Assembly (NCBI RefSeq): GCF_023913755.1
Contig: NZ_JAMXBJ010000047.1
Location: 186,001-250,000, forward strand
Length of the DNA: 64,000 nucleotides
Direction of reading: 5' to 3'
Origin: Pseudarthrobacter cellobiosi
GTDB taxonomy: Bacteria > Actinomycetota > Actinomycetes > Actinomycetales > Micrococcaceae
This document shows, one piece after another, positions 9,369 through 18,327 of the stretch (the first letter of the stretch is position 1; every line of letters begins with the position of its first letter). The notes under the pieces were generated by a model, which made no database searches, had not been told where the DNA came from, and worked only from the letters and a program-made list of their open reading frames with translations. The translations under genes were made by a program, and so were the position numbers.

Positions 9369-10061
9369 TCACGGCCCTCTCAGCCCACTCAGCGGTTCCG
9401 ACGTCGAATTCACCATCAGCACGGCCGGCGACTGGTCCTCCACAAACAAGATGGCCGACACCGAGCCCGGGCTGATGGTGATCCGCTGGAACAGGTCCAG
9501 GGGCGTACCCAGGGCGTGGGCGACGGCGGCCTTGATGGGATCGGCGTGGGAGAAGCACACCACCACGCCACCAACGTGGGCCGTGCGCAGTGCCTCCAGC
9601 GATCCAACAATCCGCGCCTGCATTTCCGTGAAGCTCTCGCCGTTCGGGAAGCGGAAGGCCGACGGACTGTGCTGAACGGTCTGCCACTCCGGCAGGGCGA
9701 CTACGTCCGCCAAACCAGCCCCGGTCCAGTCGCCGAAATCGCATTCGAGCAGGCCGTCGTCGTGCGTCACGTCCCGTCCTGTGCGCGCCGCCGTCGGCTC
9801 CGCCGTCTCAACGGCGCGCTCCAGCGGCGAGGAATAGATGGCATCGAGCGGGAGGTCCCCGAGACGCTCTGCGACCTTTTCAGCCTGGGCGCGGCCGGCG
9901 TCGGACAGATGCAGCCCCGGTGCCCGCCCGGGCAGCACCCTGCCCGTGGTCGGCGTCACCCCATGGCGCACCAAAAGGAGTAGGGTGCCAGACGCACCCG
10001 AAGGAGGTGCCGGCGATTCCGGCGGCGTGGCTGCAGTCATCAGCCTAAGCGTAAGGCGCAC
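9369..10061 (-). CDS. MSMEG_4193-family histidine phosphatase/phosphomutase-like protein
   Basis: This 230-aa protein has the RHG catalytic motif LLLVRHGVTP, the second-site ECDFGDW and the SHADPIK motif carrying the second histidine, as expected for a cobC/phosphoglycerate-mutase-fold phosphatase. The first 20-25 residues are low complexity and the true start may be internal. It is operonic with the SCO1664-family gene immediately downstream. The family co-occurs with SCO1664 throughout actinobacteria, but the substrate is unknown. Confidence 0.87.
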   Translation of the reverse strand: MRLTLRLMTAATPPESPAPPSGASGTLLLLVRHGVTPTTGRVLPGRAPGLHLSDAGRAQAEKVAERLGDLPLDAIYSSPLERAVETAEPTAARTGRDVTHDDGLLECDFGDWTGAGLADVVALPEWQTVQHSPSAFRFPNGESFTEMQARIVGSLEALRTAHVGGVVVCFSHADPIKAAVAHALGTPLDLFQRITISPGSVSAILFVEDQSPAVLMVNSTSEPLSGLRGP

Positions 10062-10131
10062 GGCGCCGAGTGAGCAGGGAATCTCAACAAATCCCTCGAT
10101 TCCCCGCCCGGTGGAGGTCTACGGTGGAGGG

Positions 10132-11520
10132 GTGAGTGATCGCCCCGATATCTTCACTGTTGGTGAACTGCGTGCCTCCGGCCACGTGCACAAGGACCTG
10201 CGCCGCGAAATCCGCGACAACCTGCTCGCCGCGCTCGCCGCCGGCCGCGATCCGTGGCCCGGGATGTTTGGCTTCAGCCGGACCGTCCTGCCCCAGCTGG
10301 AGCGTGCCCTGCTCGCCGGGCACGACGTGGTCCTGCTCGGCGAACGGGGACAGGGCAAGACCCGGCTCCTGCGCACCCTGGCCGGGCTGCTGGACGAGTG
10401 GTCGCCCGTAATCGAGGATTCGGAACTCAACGAACACCCGTACGAACCCATCACGGAGCAATCCCGTGCCCGCGCCCTCACCGAGGGGGACCGGCTGCGG
10501 GTGGCGTGGCGCCATCGCTCCGAACGGTACGTCGAAAAGCTCGCGACGCCGGACACCTCCGTCGCCGACCTGATCGGCGACATCGACCCGATGCGGGTGG
10601 CCGAGGGCCGGCGCCTCGGCGACCCGGAAACCATCCACTACGGACTGGTCCCGCGCTCCAACCGCGGAATCATCGCCATCAACGAGCTGCCCGACCTCGC
10701 CGAGCGCATCCAGGTCTCGATGCTCAACGTGATGGAGGAACGCGACATCCAGATCCGCGGCTACGTGCTGCGGCTGCCGCTGGACGTCCTTGTGGTCGCG
10801 TCCGCCAACCCGGAGGATTACACGAACCGCGGCCGGATCATCACGCCGCTGCGGGACCGCTTCGGCGCCGAGATCCGCACCCACTACCCCCTGGAGCTCG
10901 ACGACGAGGTGGCCGTCATCAAGCAGGAGGGGCACCTGGTGGCCGGCGTCCCGCCCGTCATCCTCGAGATCCTGGCCCGCTACACCCGGGCCCTGCGGCA
11001 GTCCCCGGCGATCAACCAGACCTCAGGGGTGTCCGCCCGGTTCGCGATCGCGGGCGCCGAAACCGTCGCCGCGGCAGCCCTTCGCCGGGCCAGCGTGCGC
11101 GGCGAGGACGAGGCGGTGGCCCGGATCATCGACCTGGACGCGGCGGTGGAAGTCCTTGGCGGCAAGATTGAGTTCGAATCCGGTGAGGAAGGGCGTGAAC
11201 AGGAAATCCTCGACCATCTCCTGCGCATGGCCACCGCGGAAGCCGTGCGGGCGCACTTCCACGGCATCGATATGGGCCAACTTGTGGCCGCGCTCGACGG
11301 CCACACCACGGTGACCACCGGGGAACTGGTTACCGCGCGGGAGTTCCTGGCGAACCTCCCGTCCCTCAACGGCTCCGGCCTCTACGACCAAATCAGTGAG
11401 CGCCTGGGTGCCACGAACGACGGGCAGCGAGCCGCCGCCGTCGAACTCGCTTTGGAAGGCCTCTACCTCGCCCGGCGGATCGCCAAAGAGTCCGACGACG
11501 AGGCGACGGTTTACGGCTAA
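10132..11520 (+). CDS. MoxR/magnesium-chelatase-like AAA+ ATPase
   Basis: The protein of 462 aa starts at GTG 10132 behind an ACGGTGGAGG ribosome binding site; the longer in-frame extension upstream lies over the divergent gene and is rejected. Walker A GERGQGKT is at 70-77, the Walker B/sensor region carries NRGIIAINELPDL, followed by VVASANPEDYTNRGRI and the arginine-finger region PLRDRFGAEIRTHYP. It resembles the ChlI-type subunit of Mg-chelatase-like ATPases. The VWA protein 29 bp downstream is its likely partner, forming a MoxR/VWA chaperone or metal-insertion machine with unknown client. Confidence 0.9.
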   Translation: MSDRPDIFTVGELRASGHVHKDLRREIRDNLLAALAAGRDPWPGMFGFSRTVLPQLERALLAGHDVVLLGERGQGKTRLLRTLAGLLDEWSPVIEDSELNEHPYEPITEQSRARALTEGDRLRVAWRHRSERYVEKLATPDTSVADLIGDIDPMRVAEGRRLGDPETIHYGLVPRSNRGIIAINELPDLAERIQVSMLNVMEERDIQIRGYVLRLPLDVLVVASANPEDYTNRGRIITPLRDRFGAEIRTHYPLELDDEVAVIKQEGHLVAGVPPVILEILARYTRALRQSPAINQTSGVSARFAIAGAETVAAAALRRASVRGEDEAVARIIDLDAAVEVLGGKIEFESGEEGREQEILDHLLRMATAEAVRAHFHGIDMGQLVAALDGHTTVTTGELVTAREFLANLPSLNGSGLYDQISERLGATNDGQRAAAVELALEGLYLARRIAKESDDEATVYG

Positions 11521-11549
11521 GAAGTTCCACAGCTGAGGACAGGAGGGCC

Positions 11550-13553
11550 ATGAGCGTTCACAACCGATCCCGGTACAGCCGGTACCGGGGCGGACCGGAT
11601 CCGCTCGCCCCGCCGGTGGACCTGGCCGAAGCACTTGACGCCGTGGCCGAGGACGTCATGGCCGGCTACTCGCCCCGGCGCGCCCTGCAGGAGTACCTGC
11701 GCCGCGGCGGCCGCAGCCGCGAAGGCCTGGACGACCTCGCCGCCCGGGTCCAGCGGCGCCGCAAGGACCTTCTGGGCCGGCACAACCTGGACGGCACCCT
11801 CAACGAGATCCAGAAACTGCTGGACACTGCGGTGCTGGAGGAGCGCAAACAGCTGGCCCGCGACGCCATGATGGACAACACCGACCGATCCTTCCGGGAG
11901 ATGCAGCTGCAGAACCTGCCCCGGTCCACGGCGGCGGCCGTCAACGAACTGGCCTCCTACGACTGGCAGTCGACCACGGCACGGGAAGCGTACGAGCGGA
12001 TCAAGGACCTGCTGGGCCGCGAGGTCCTTGACCAGCGGTTCGCCGGCATGAAGCAAGCGCTCGAGAACGCCACGGACGAGGACCGTGCGGCCGTCAACGA
12101 GATGCTGCAGGACCTCAACGAACTCCTCGACAAACACCGGCGCGGCGAGGACACCGACGCGGACTTCCAGAACTTCATGGCCAAGCACGGCGACTTCTTC
12201 CCCGAGAATCCACAGTCTGTCGAGGAGCTGATCGACGCCCTCGCCCAGCGCGCGGCAGCCGCCCAGCGGATGCTGCAGTCCATGTCCAAGGAACAGCGGG
12301 AGGAACTGATAAACCTCTCCGCCCAGGCGTTCGGCTCGCCCGAACTCATGGCCCAGCTCGGCCAACTCGACGACACCCTGCGCGCCCTGCGCCCCGGCGA
12401 GGACTGGACCGGATCCGAACGCTTCGAAGGTGAGGAAGGGCTCGGCCTGGGCGACGGCACCGGCGTGCTGCAGGACCTCGCCGAGCTGGACGAGCTGTCC
12501 GAACAGCTCTCCCAGTCCTACAACGGGTCCAGCCTGGACGACCTGGACCTCGACGCCCTGGCCCGCCAACTCGGGCAGGATGCCGCCGTCACGGCGCGCA
12601 CCCTCGCGGAAATCGAGAAGGCAATGCACGACGGCGGGTACCTCCACCGCGGGGCGGACGGGGATCTCCGGTTGTCACCGCAGTCCATGCGGCGGCTCGG
12701 GAGGGCGCTGCTGCGGGATACCGCCAAGCAACTGTCCAGCCGGCAGGGGCGCCGGGACACGCGCGTTGCCGGGGCGGCCGGGGAACAGACGGGCTCCAGC
12801 CGCCCCTGGGAGTTCGGCGACGCCGAGCCGTGGGACGTCACGCGAACCATCACCAACGCGATCCGCCGCACCATTGCCGACGGCGGCGACCCGGGCAGCG
12901 GACTGCGCCTCGCCGCAGACGACATCGAGGTGGCGGAAACTGAGGCGCGCACCCAGGCCGCCGTCGTCCTGCTGGTGGACGTGTCCTTCTCGATGGCCGC
13001 CCAAGGACGCTGGGTGCCCATGAAACGCACCGCGCTCGCCCTGCACCACCTCATTTCAACGCGCTTCCGCGGCGACCGGCTGCAGCTGATCACGTTCGGC
13101 CGCTACGCGCAGACCACGGACATCGGCGAGCTCACCGCCTTGCCGCCCTTCCAGAACAAGGGAACCAATCTGCACCACGGCCTACTGCTGGCGGGCCGGT
13201 TCTTCCGCAAGCACCCGTCCATGCAGCCCGTCCTCCTAGTGGTGACCGACGGCGAACCAACCGCGCACCTGCTGGGCGACGGTGAGACCTGGTTCGACTA
13301 CCCGCCGCACCCGGAGACCATCCGGATTACCGTGGCCGAGCTCGACCGCCTGGGGCGTGCCGGCACACAGGTCACGTTCTTCCGGCTCGGCGACGATCCC
13401 GGCCTCGAGCGGTTCGTCCAGCGCATGGCGCGCCGGGTAGGCGGCCGGGTGGTGGCGCCCGACGTCGGTGACCTGGGGGCTGCCGTGGTGGGGGAGTACC
13501 TCCGCGCCCACTTCCGCGGCCGCCCCTACGACGACGCCGACTGGGCCAAATAG
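11550..13553 (+). CDS. VWA-domain protein, partner of the MoxR-like ATPase
   Basis: The 667-aa protein has a long acidic, helical N-terminal region (about residues 1-450, many E/D/Q-rich coiled segments) and a C-terminal von Willebrand A domain. The metal site is D477-V-S-F-S481 (MIDAS DxSxS), with GTNLHHGLLLA and VVTDGEPT supplying the later metal ligands. There is no signal peptide or membrane anchor, so it acts in the cytoplasm. A ribosome binding site ACAGGAGGGCC precedes the ATG. Organisation with the upstream AAA+ gene is like ChlD/ChlI, yet no chlorophyll or cobalamin genes are nearby. Confidence 0.88.
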   Translation: MSVHNRSRYSRYRGGPDPLAPPVDLAEALDAVAEDVMAGYSPRRALQEYLRRGGRSREGLDDLAARVQRRRKDLLGRHNLDGTLNEIQKLLDTAVLEERKQLARDAMMDNTDRSFREMQLQNLPRSTAAAVNELASYDWQSTTAREAYERIKDLLGREVLDQRFAGMKQALENATDEDRAAVNEMLQDLNELLDKHRRGEDTDADFQNFMAKHGDFFPENPQSVEELIDALAQRAAAAQRMLQSMSKEQREELINLSAQAFGSPELMAQLGQLDDTLRALRPGEDWTGSERFEGEEGLGLGDGTGVLQDLAELDELSEQLSQSYNGSSLDDLDLDALARQLGQDAAVTARTLAEIEKAMHDGGYLHRGADGDLRLSPQSMRRLGRALLRDTAKQLSSRQGRRDTRVAGAAGEQTGSSRPWEFGDAEPWDVTRTITNAIRRTIADGGDPGSGLRLAADDIEVAETEARTQAAVVLLVDVSFSMAAQGRWVPMKRTALALHHLISTRFRGDRLQLITFGRYAQTTDIGELTALPPFQNKGTNLHHGLLLAGRFFRKHPSMQPVLLVVTDGEPTAHLLGDGETWFDYPPHPETIRITVAELDRLGRAGTQVTFFRLGDDPGLERFVQRMARRVGGRVVAPDVGDLGAAVVGEYLRAHFRGRPYDDADWAK

Positions 13554-13574
13554 AAGGCTGTTCGGCACTGATTC

Positions 13575-14048
13575 TTACAGGCGGAGTTCCATAAACACGC
13601 TGTTGGGATCCAGGACATAGTCGGCAAAGGGAAGGCACTCGCTGAAACCGTTGCGGACATACAGGCGCCGAGCGGGAGCGAAGTAGTCCTCGGTTCCTGT
13701 CTCAAGGTAAATGTGCCCGAAGTTTCGGGTCCGGGCTTCGTCCAGGATGTGCCGGAGCATGAGCGTCGCCACCCCTCGCCCACGCGCCCCCGCTGCGGTG
13801 CGCATGGACTTGATCTCGCCATGTTTCGCCGGGCTGTCCGGGAAATCGAGGAGCTTGAGCGCGCCGCAGCCAAGGAGCTCATCTTCCTCGCGGGCCGTCC
13901 AAAACGTGATCGACGGTGCGGACAGCGCAGAATGGTCCAGCGTGTGCACACTTTCGGCGGGCGACGTGGCGAACATGTCTGCCAGGTGCTCGCTCAGTAG
14001 TTCATGGACATCCGCTCGTGTGGGGTCGTCCTTCGCAATGTGAATCAT
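13575..14048 (-). CDS. GNAT-family N-acetyltransferase
   Basis: A 157-aa GNAT protein: motif A reads IKSMRTAAGARGRGVATLML, containing the R-x-x-G-x-G/A acetyl-CoA loop, followed by GHIYLETG and the AARRLYVRNGF-type motif B. The sequence is typical of YafP/PhnO-like acetyltransferases of unknown substrate. The ATG at 14048 is chosen because MIHIAKDD starts the first beta strand; the longer open frame upstream overlaps the divergent gene. It converges on the VWA gene with only 21 bp between stops. Confidence 0.87.
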   Translation of the reverse strand: MIHIAKDDPTRADVHELLSEHLADMFATSPAESVHTLDHSALSAPSITFWTAREEDELLGCGALKLLDFPDSPAKHGEIKSMRTAAGARGRGVATLMLRHILDEARTRNFGHIYLETGTEDYFAPARRLYVRNGFSECLPFADYVLDPNSVFMELRL

Positions 14049-14151
14049 CGCCTCCAATTTACCGGTGCCCCATCCGCTCCCTGGGACCTGAACTATATTC
14101 GGACAAGGGAAGGGCCGGATTGCATTGAGGACAAGGAAGGCGGGTCTCTGA

Positions 14152-15036
14152 ATGGCGGGAATGCCACCAGCCACGGTGGAAGTGGATGACGCCGTCGTCC
14201 AGGGACTCGTCCGGGACCAGCGGCCCGACCTTGCGGATCTTGCTCTAGTGCGGGTTGCGAATGGCTGGGACAACGCGACCTTCCGGCTCGGCGATCAGCT
14301 GGCCGTCCGGCTGCCGCGCAGGGCGGAGGCCGTGCCGCTGATACTGCATGAGCAGCGATACCTTCCCGACATAGCCCGCCGCTCCGCGGTGGCGGTTCCT
14401 GTGCCCGTCCATGCCGGCCGGCCGACGTCGGACTTTCCCTGGCCGTGGAGCATCGTGCGGTGGATCCCTGGCGCAGCCGCGGCCGACGTCGACCCAGCTG
14501 AGCGCGGGCCGGCCGCTGAAGGCCTGGCTGAATTCCTCCTGTCGCTCCACGCGCCCGCCGAAACCGGCGTCCCCGTGAATCCTTTCCGCGGCGTGCCGCT
14601 GAAAGATCGTGACTCGGCGGTGGTGGAACGGCTCGGGGACCGCGAACGTTACCCTCAGGCAGCAGCACTCGGCGCCGTATGGGCGCAGGCCTGCGCCGCT
14701 AATGCCTGGGATGGTCCGGCGATGATGCTCCACGGGGACCTTCACCCGGGCAATATCCTGCTGGCGGACGACGGCTCGCTGGCCGGCATCATCGATTTCG
14801 GCGATGTCGGGGCAGGGGACCCGGCCGTCGATCTTGCGGTGGTATGGCTGATGTTCGACGCCGGCGCCCGCCACCGCTTCATCGACGCCTTTGGCCCTGC
14901 GTTGGAAGGGGACACCTGGATGAGGGCCCGGGGCTGGGCTCTCATCCTGTCCACCGCCATGCTGAGCAACTCCGACGACAATCCGCGGATGTTCGCCGTA
15001 GGCGAGTTCGGGATCAGGCAGGTCCTGGAAGGCTGA
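14152..15036 (+). CDS. Aminoglycoside-phosphotransferase-family small-molecule kinase
   Basis: This 294-aa protein has the APH/choline-kinase fold: the Brenner motif HGDLHPGN at 194-201 (catalytic Asp) and IIDFGDVGAGDPAVDLA with metal-binding Asp216. It would transfer phosphate from ATP to a small hydroxylated or amino compound. Most chromosomal members in soil actinobacteria are not proven resistance enzymes, so a drug substrate should not be assumed. The ATG at 14152 is weakly supported; an in-frame ATG lies three codons later. Confidence 0.85.
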   Translation: MAGMPPATVEVDDAVVQGLVRDQRPDLADLALVRVANGWDNATFRLGDQLAVRLPRRAEAVPLILHEQRYLPDIARRSAVAVPVPVHAGRPTSDFPWPWSIVRWIPGAAAADVDPAERGPAAEGLAEFLLSLHAPAETGVPVNPFRGVPLKDRDSAVVERLGDRERYPQAAALGAVWAQACAANAWDGPAMMLHGDLHPGNILLADDGSLAGIIDFGDVGAGDPAVDLAVVWLMFDAGARHRFIDAFGPALEGDTWMRARGWALILSTAMLSNSDDNPRMFAVGEFGIRQVLEG

Positions 15037-15063
15037 CTTGGGGAACCTCCACACTGAAGGTAG

Positions 15064-15087
15064 CGACGGCGGAGGGTCCCGCCGTCG
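15064..15087. repeat. Palindromic repeat R1 (degenerate copy)
   Basis: CGACGGC and GCCGTCG arms flank a mismatched centre, 27 bp after the APH stop codon. It is the most eroded member of a family with 13 copies in this window, and its position at a 3' end agrees with a terminator-like role. Confidence 0.7.
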
Positions 15088-15261
15088 TTATCATCAATGG
15101 CGGTGGCGGGGACTATTGACCCCTCAAGAGCGATCCGCAAGCATGAGATATGGCGTGGACGGCCTCGCCGAGGAGATTGAAATGGGAGCGTCCACTTAGC
15201 TGAGGGCGGGCGGGAAACGGCGGATAACAACCTGAATTAGTGCGCTGGCCGTGTTGGGCGC

Positions 15262-16008
15262 ATGGCTCCCCGGAGCAATACCAGTGATCCAGGTGGCTCG
15301 CCCTTCCGCTACCCGGCGTTTCCGGAGCAGGTCGTTCTGACTGCTTCCGTCTCCGCGGCTGCCGCCATCCAGGCAGCCGTGGATCGGTTCGGCCGGATCG
15401 ACGTCCTGGTGAACAACGCCGGTAACTTCTACGCCGGGTTCTTCGAGGAAATCACTCCGGCGGACTTCCGGGCACAGATCGAAACCACCATGTTCGGACC
15501 CATGAACGTCACCCGCGCGGCCCTGCCTGTCCTGCGCGCCCATCGCTCCGGCCTGGTGGTCACCATCTCCTCCACCGCTGGCCTGGCGGGCGGGGAGTTC
15601 CTGTCCGCCTACGCCGCGTCGAAGTTCGGCGTGGAGGGCTGGGCGGAATCGCTGGCCCCCGAGGTGGCACCGTTCGGCATCCGCTCCATGATCGTGGAGC
15701 CGGGGTTCTTCCGCACCGAGCTGCTCACGCCGGAATCCACCAGCTACGCGGAAGCCACCATCGGGGACTACGCCGAACGCACCGCGCAGACCGTTGCCGG
15801 CTGGAAGGGCATGAACGGCCTGCAGGGCGGGGACCCGGCCAAGCTCGCCGACGCGCTGATCCAGCTGGCCGAACTGGACGAGCCCCCGCCGCGGTTCGCC
15901 GTCGGCGCCGACGCCGTGGGCGCCTTCGAGGCCCGGGGCAAGGCCCTCCAGGTCCAGGCCGACGCCCACCGCGAACTCTCCAGCAACGTCGCCCATACCG
16001 ACGCCTGA
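15262..16008 (+). pseudogene. 5'-truncated short-chain dehydrogenase/reductase
   Basis: The 248 codons open with an anomalous stretch (MAPRSNTSDPGGSPFRYP) and then enter a classical SDR at the third beta strand (VVLTASVSAAAAIQ, RIDVLVNNAG). They continue through the catalytic region (TISSTAG, then YAASKFG with Tyr and Lys) to the C-terminus. The beta1-alpha-beta2 segment with the TGxxxGxG dinucleotide-binding loop, about 50-60 residues, is missing. The catalytic half is intact but NAD(P) binding should be lost. I therefore read it as a truncated gene; an alternative is an assembly or sequencing fault at about 15260-15330. Confidence 0.7.
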
Positions 16009-16016
16009 CAAACGAA

Positions 16017-16053
16017 AGTGAACGACGGCGGGTGCCTCCCGCCGTCGTTCACT
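16017..16053. repeat. Palindromic repeat R2
   Basis: Perfect 16-bp arms (AGTGAACGACGGCGGG and its complement) enclose a 5-nt loop. It lies 8 bp after the truncated SDR stop, between convergent genes, so a bidirectional terminator is plausible. There is no T-tract. Confidence 0.85.
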
Positions 16054-16153
16054 AAGTAATCTGCGACGCCCCCGATCCAGGAGCAAGAGTCGCTAGTCCT
16101 CAATGGTCACGCCGCGCCAGAACGCGATCGGGTCCACGCAGAAGGCCTGGCCG

Positions 16154-16933
16154 TCACTCGGGTGTTACGTAAGCGCCTGCGATGCCGCCATCAACCAGGA
16201 AGGTTGACGCGGTGATGAAGGATGAATCGTCGCTGGCGAGGAAGGCCACTGCTGCTGCCAGTTCTTCCGGTTCAGCGAACCTGCCCAAGGGAACGTGGAC
16301 GAGGCGGCGGGCTGCCTTCTCGGGATCCTTGGCGAAGAGTTCCTTCAGCAGGGGCGTGTTGACGGGTCCCGGGCAGAGTGCGTTGACCCGGATTCCCTGT
16401 CGGGCGAATTCGACGCCGAGTTCCCGGCTCATGGCCAGCACTCCGCCCTTGGATGCGCTGTAGGAGATCTGAGAAGTGGCAGCACCCATGACCGCAACGA
16501 ACGACGCAGTATTGATGATTGAGCCCTTCCCTTGCGCCTGCATGTAAGGGAGGGCGTATTTGCAGCAGTAGAAAACGGAGGTCAGGTTCACTTCCTGGAC
16601 CCTGCGCCACGCATCGATTCCTGTATCGATGATTGAGGCATCGTCTGCCGGCGAGATTCCGGCGTTGTTGAAGCTGATGTCCACGCTTCCGTACGTTTCA
16701 TTGGTGACGGCGTAGAGGTTCTTTACTTCCTCTTCGCTGGTGACATCCACCTTCACGTAGAGGCCGCCCACCTCGTCGGCTGCGCGCTGCCCAGCGGTGG
16801 GGTCCAGGTCGGCGATGACCACGTGGGCGCCTTCTGCGGCGAAGCGGCGGGCTGTGGCCAGTCCGATGCCGCTGGCGCCGCCGGTGATGACAGCGCTGCG
16901 TCCCTTGAGGCGGTTGGAAATTACTTCAATCAT
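16154..16933 (-). CDS. SDR oxidoreductase of the amine/alcohol catabolic cluster
   Basis: The 259-aa classical SDR has TGGASGIG (17-24), NNAG (89-92), Ser144, Tyr158 and Lys162, and ends in the usual VDGG region. All catalytic parts are present. It is the last gene of a minus-strand operon of permease, glutamine-synthetase-like ligase, C26 hydrolase and aldehyde dehydrogenase. In that context it may oxidise a hydroxyl of a gamma-glutamylated amino alcohol to the aldehyde used by the next enzyme. That assignment is inference; 3-oxoacyl-ACP reductase would be the generic label. Confidence 0.88.
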   Translation of the reverse strand: MIEVISNRLKGRSAVITGGASGIGLATARRFAAEGAHVVIADLDPTAGQRAADEVGGLYVKVDVTSEEEVKNLYAVTNETYGSVDISFNNAGISPADDASIIDTGIDAWRRVQEVNLTSVFYCCKYALPYMQAQGKGSIINTASFVAVMGAATSQISYSASKGGVLAMSRELGVEFARQGIRVNALCPGPVNTPLLKELFAKDPEKAARRLVHVPLGRFAEPEELAAAVAFLASDDSSFITASTFLVDGGIAGAYVTPE

Positions 16934-16959
16934 TTTTTCTTCCTTTTGTGGTGAGGACG

Positions 16960-18327
16960 TTATGGATTGGTGGAGATGAACACGTTTTTTGTTTCGGTGA
17001 ACGCGTTCAGGGCGTCCGGGCCGAGTTCCCGTCCGAGTCCTGACTGCTTGAATCCGCCAAAGGGTGTGGAGTAGCGCACCGAGGAGTGGGAGTTGACTGA
17101 AAGGTTTCCCGACTCGAGTCCCCGGGCCATCCTCAGCGCCTGACCGATGTCCCGCGTCCAGATGGATCCGGACAGGCCGTAGATCGAGTCATTCGCCAGG
17201 CGGAGTGCGTCGGCTTCGTCCTTGAAGGGAACGACTGCCACGACGGGGCCGAAGATCTCCTCATGCATTACCCTGTCCTCGCGGGAGGGAGTAAGAACGG
17301 TGGGGGGGAACCAAAACCCCTTGCCGTCCGGCGCGGATCCCTGGAAAGCCACAGATGAGCCGTCCGGGACGAAGCCGGAGACTGTGCGGTGTTGGGCTGC
17401 GGAAATCAGCGGCCCCATGAACGAAGCCTCGTCGCCGGGGTCGCCGACCCGGAGGGCTTTCACTACGGGTTCCAGGAGCTCGAGGAAATTTTCATAGACG
17501 CTGTCCTGGACCAGGATTCTGGAGCGGGAGCAGCAGTCCTGCCCGGCGTTGTCAAAAGCGCCTCCGGGTGCTGCTGCAGCAGCGGCTTCGAGGTCCGAAT
17601 CCGCGAAGATGATGTTGGCGCTCTTGCCGCCCAGTTCCAGGGTCACAGGCTTGACCTGCTCAGCGCAGCCGGCCATGATCCGTTTACCGACGTCGGTTGA
17701 ACCGGTGAAGACAACTTTCCGCACTGCAGGATGGGTCACGAATCGTTCCCCGACGACTGAGCCCTTGCCCGGGATGATCTGCAGGACTCCTTCGGGCAGG
17801 CCTGCCTCCCTTGCCAGCTGTCCGAGCCGGATGGCAGTCATGGGAGTCAGTTCCGCCGGTTTCAGAACGACAGTGTTGCCAGCGGCAAGGGCGGGGGCGA
17901 AGCCCCACGCGGCAATGGGCATGGGAAAGTTCCAGGGAACGATTACTCCAACGACCCCGAGGGGTTCGTTGAAGGTGATGTTGACCCCTCCAGCTACTGG
18001 AATCTGCTGGCCAAGGTGCCGCTCGGGGGCTGCGGAGTAGTACGTCAGGACATCGCGGACATTCCCGGCTTCCCAGCGGGCATTACCGATGGTGTGCCCG
18101 GCGTTGCGTACCTCCAGCTGGGCAAGATTTTCCACGTCGGCGTCTACTGCCGCAGCAAACCTGCGCAGCAGGAGAGCCCGGTCTGCGGGGGCAACATGGC
18201 GCCAGGTCTCGAATGCCTGGACGGCTTTTTCGATTGCCCTGTCGGTGTCCTCAAGTGTTGCAAGGGTTATGGTCTCGATTACCTCTTCCGTTGCCGGATT
18301 CAGTACGTCAAACGTGCTGGTGGACAT
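16960..18327 (-). CDS. NAD(P)-dependent aldehyde dehydrogenase (PuuC-like)
   Basis: The protein is 455 aa in the ALDH superfamily: PWNFP loop, E231 in LELGGK as general base, C265 in the GQDCCS motif as nucleophile, and EIFGPV near the C-terminus. The ATG at 18327 overlaps the upstream hydrolase gene by 20 nt and removes a poorly conserved extension. In the glutamylated-amine pathway it would oxidise a gamma-glutamyl-amino-aldehyde to the acid. The catalytic region is slightly unusual in having two adjacent cysteines. Confidence 0.9.
   Translation of the reverse strand: MSTSTFDVLNPATEEVIETITLATLEDTDRAIEKAVQAFETWRHVAPADRALLLRRFAAAVDADVENLAQLEVRNAGHTIGNARWEAGNVRDVLTYYSAAPERHLGQQIPVAGGVNITFNEPLGVVGVIVPWNFPMPIAAWGFAPALAAGNTVVLKPAELTPMTAIRLGQLAREAGLPEGVLQIIPGKGSVVGERFVTHPAVRKVVFTGSTDVGKRIMAGCAEQVKPVTLELGGKSANIIFADSDLEAAAAAAPGGAFDNAGQDCCSRSRILVQDSVYENFLELLEPVVKALRVGDPGDEASFMGPLISAAQHRTVSGFVPDGSSVAFQGSAPDGKGFWFPPTVLTPSREDRVMHEEIFGPVVAVVPFKDEADALRLANDSIYGLSGSIWTRDIGQALRMARGLESGNLSVNSHSSVRYSTPFGGFKQSGLGRELGPDALNAFTETKNVFISTNP

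Noticed and set aside
9838-10131. N-terminal extension of the MoxR-like protein
   Set aside because: It overlaps the divergent phosphomutase-like gene, is low complexity, and GTG 10132 has a proper ribosome binding site.
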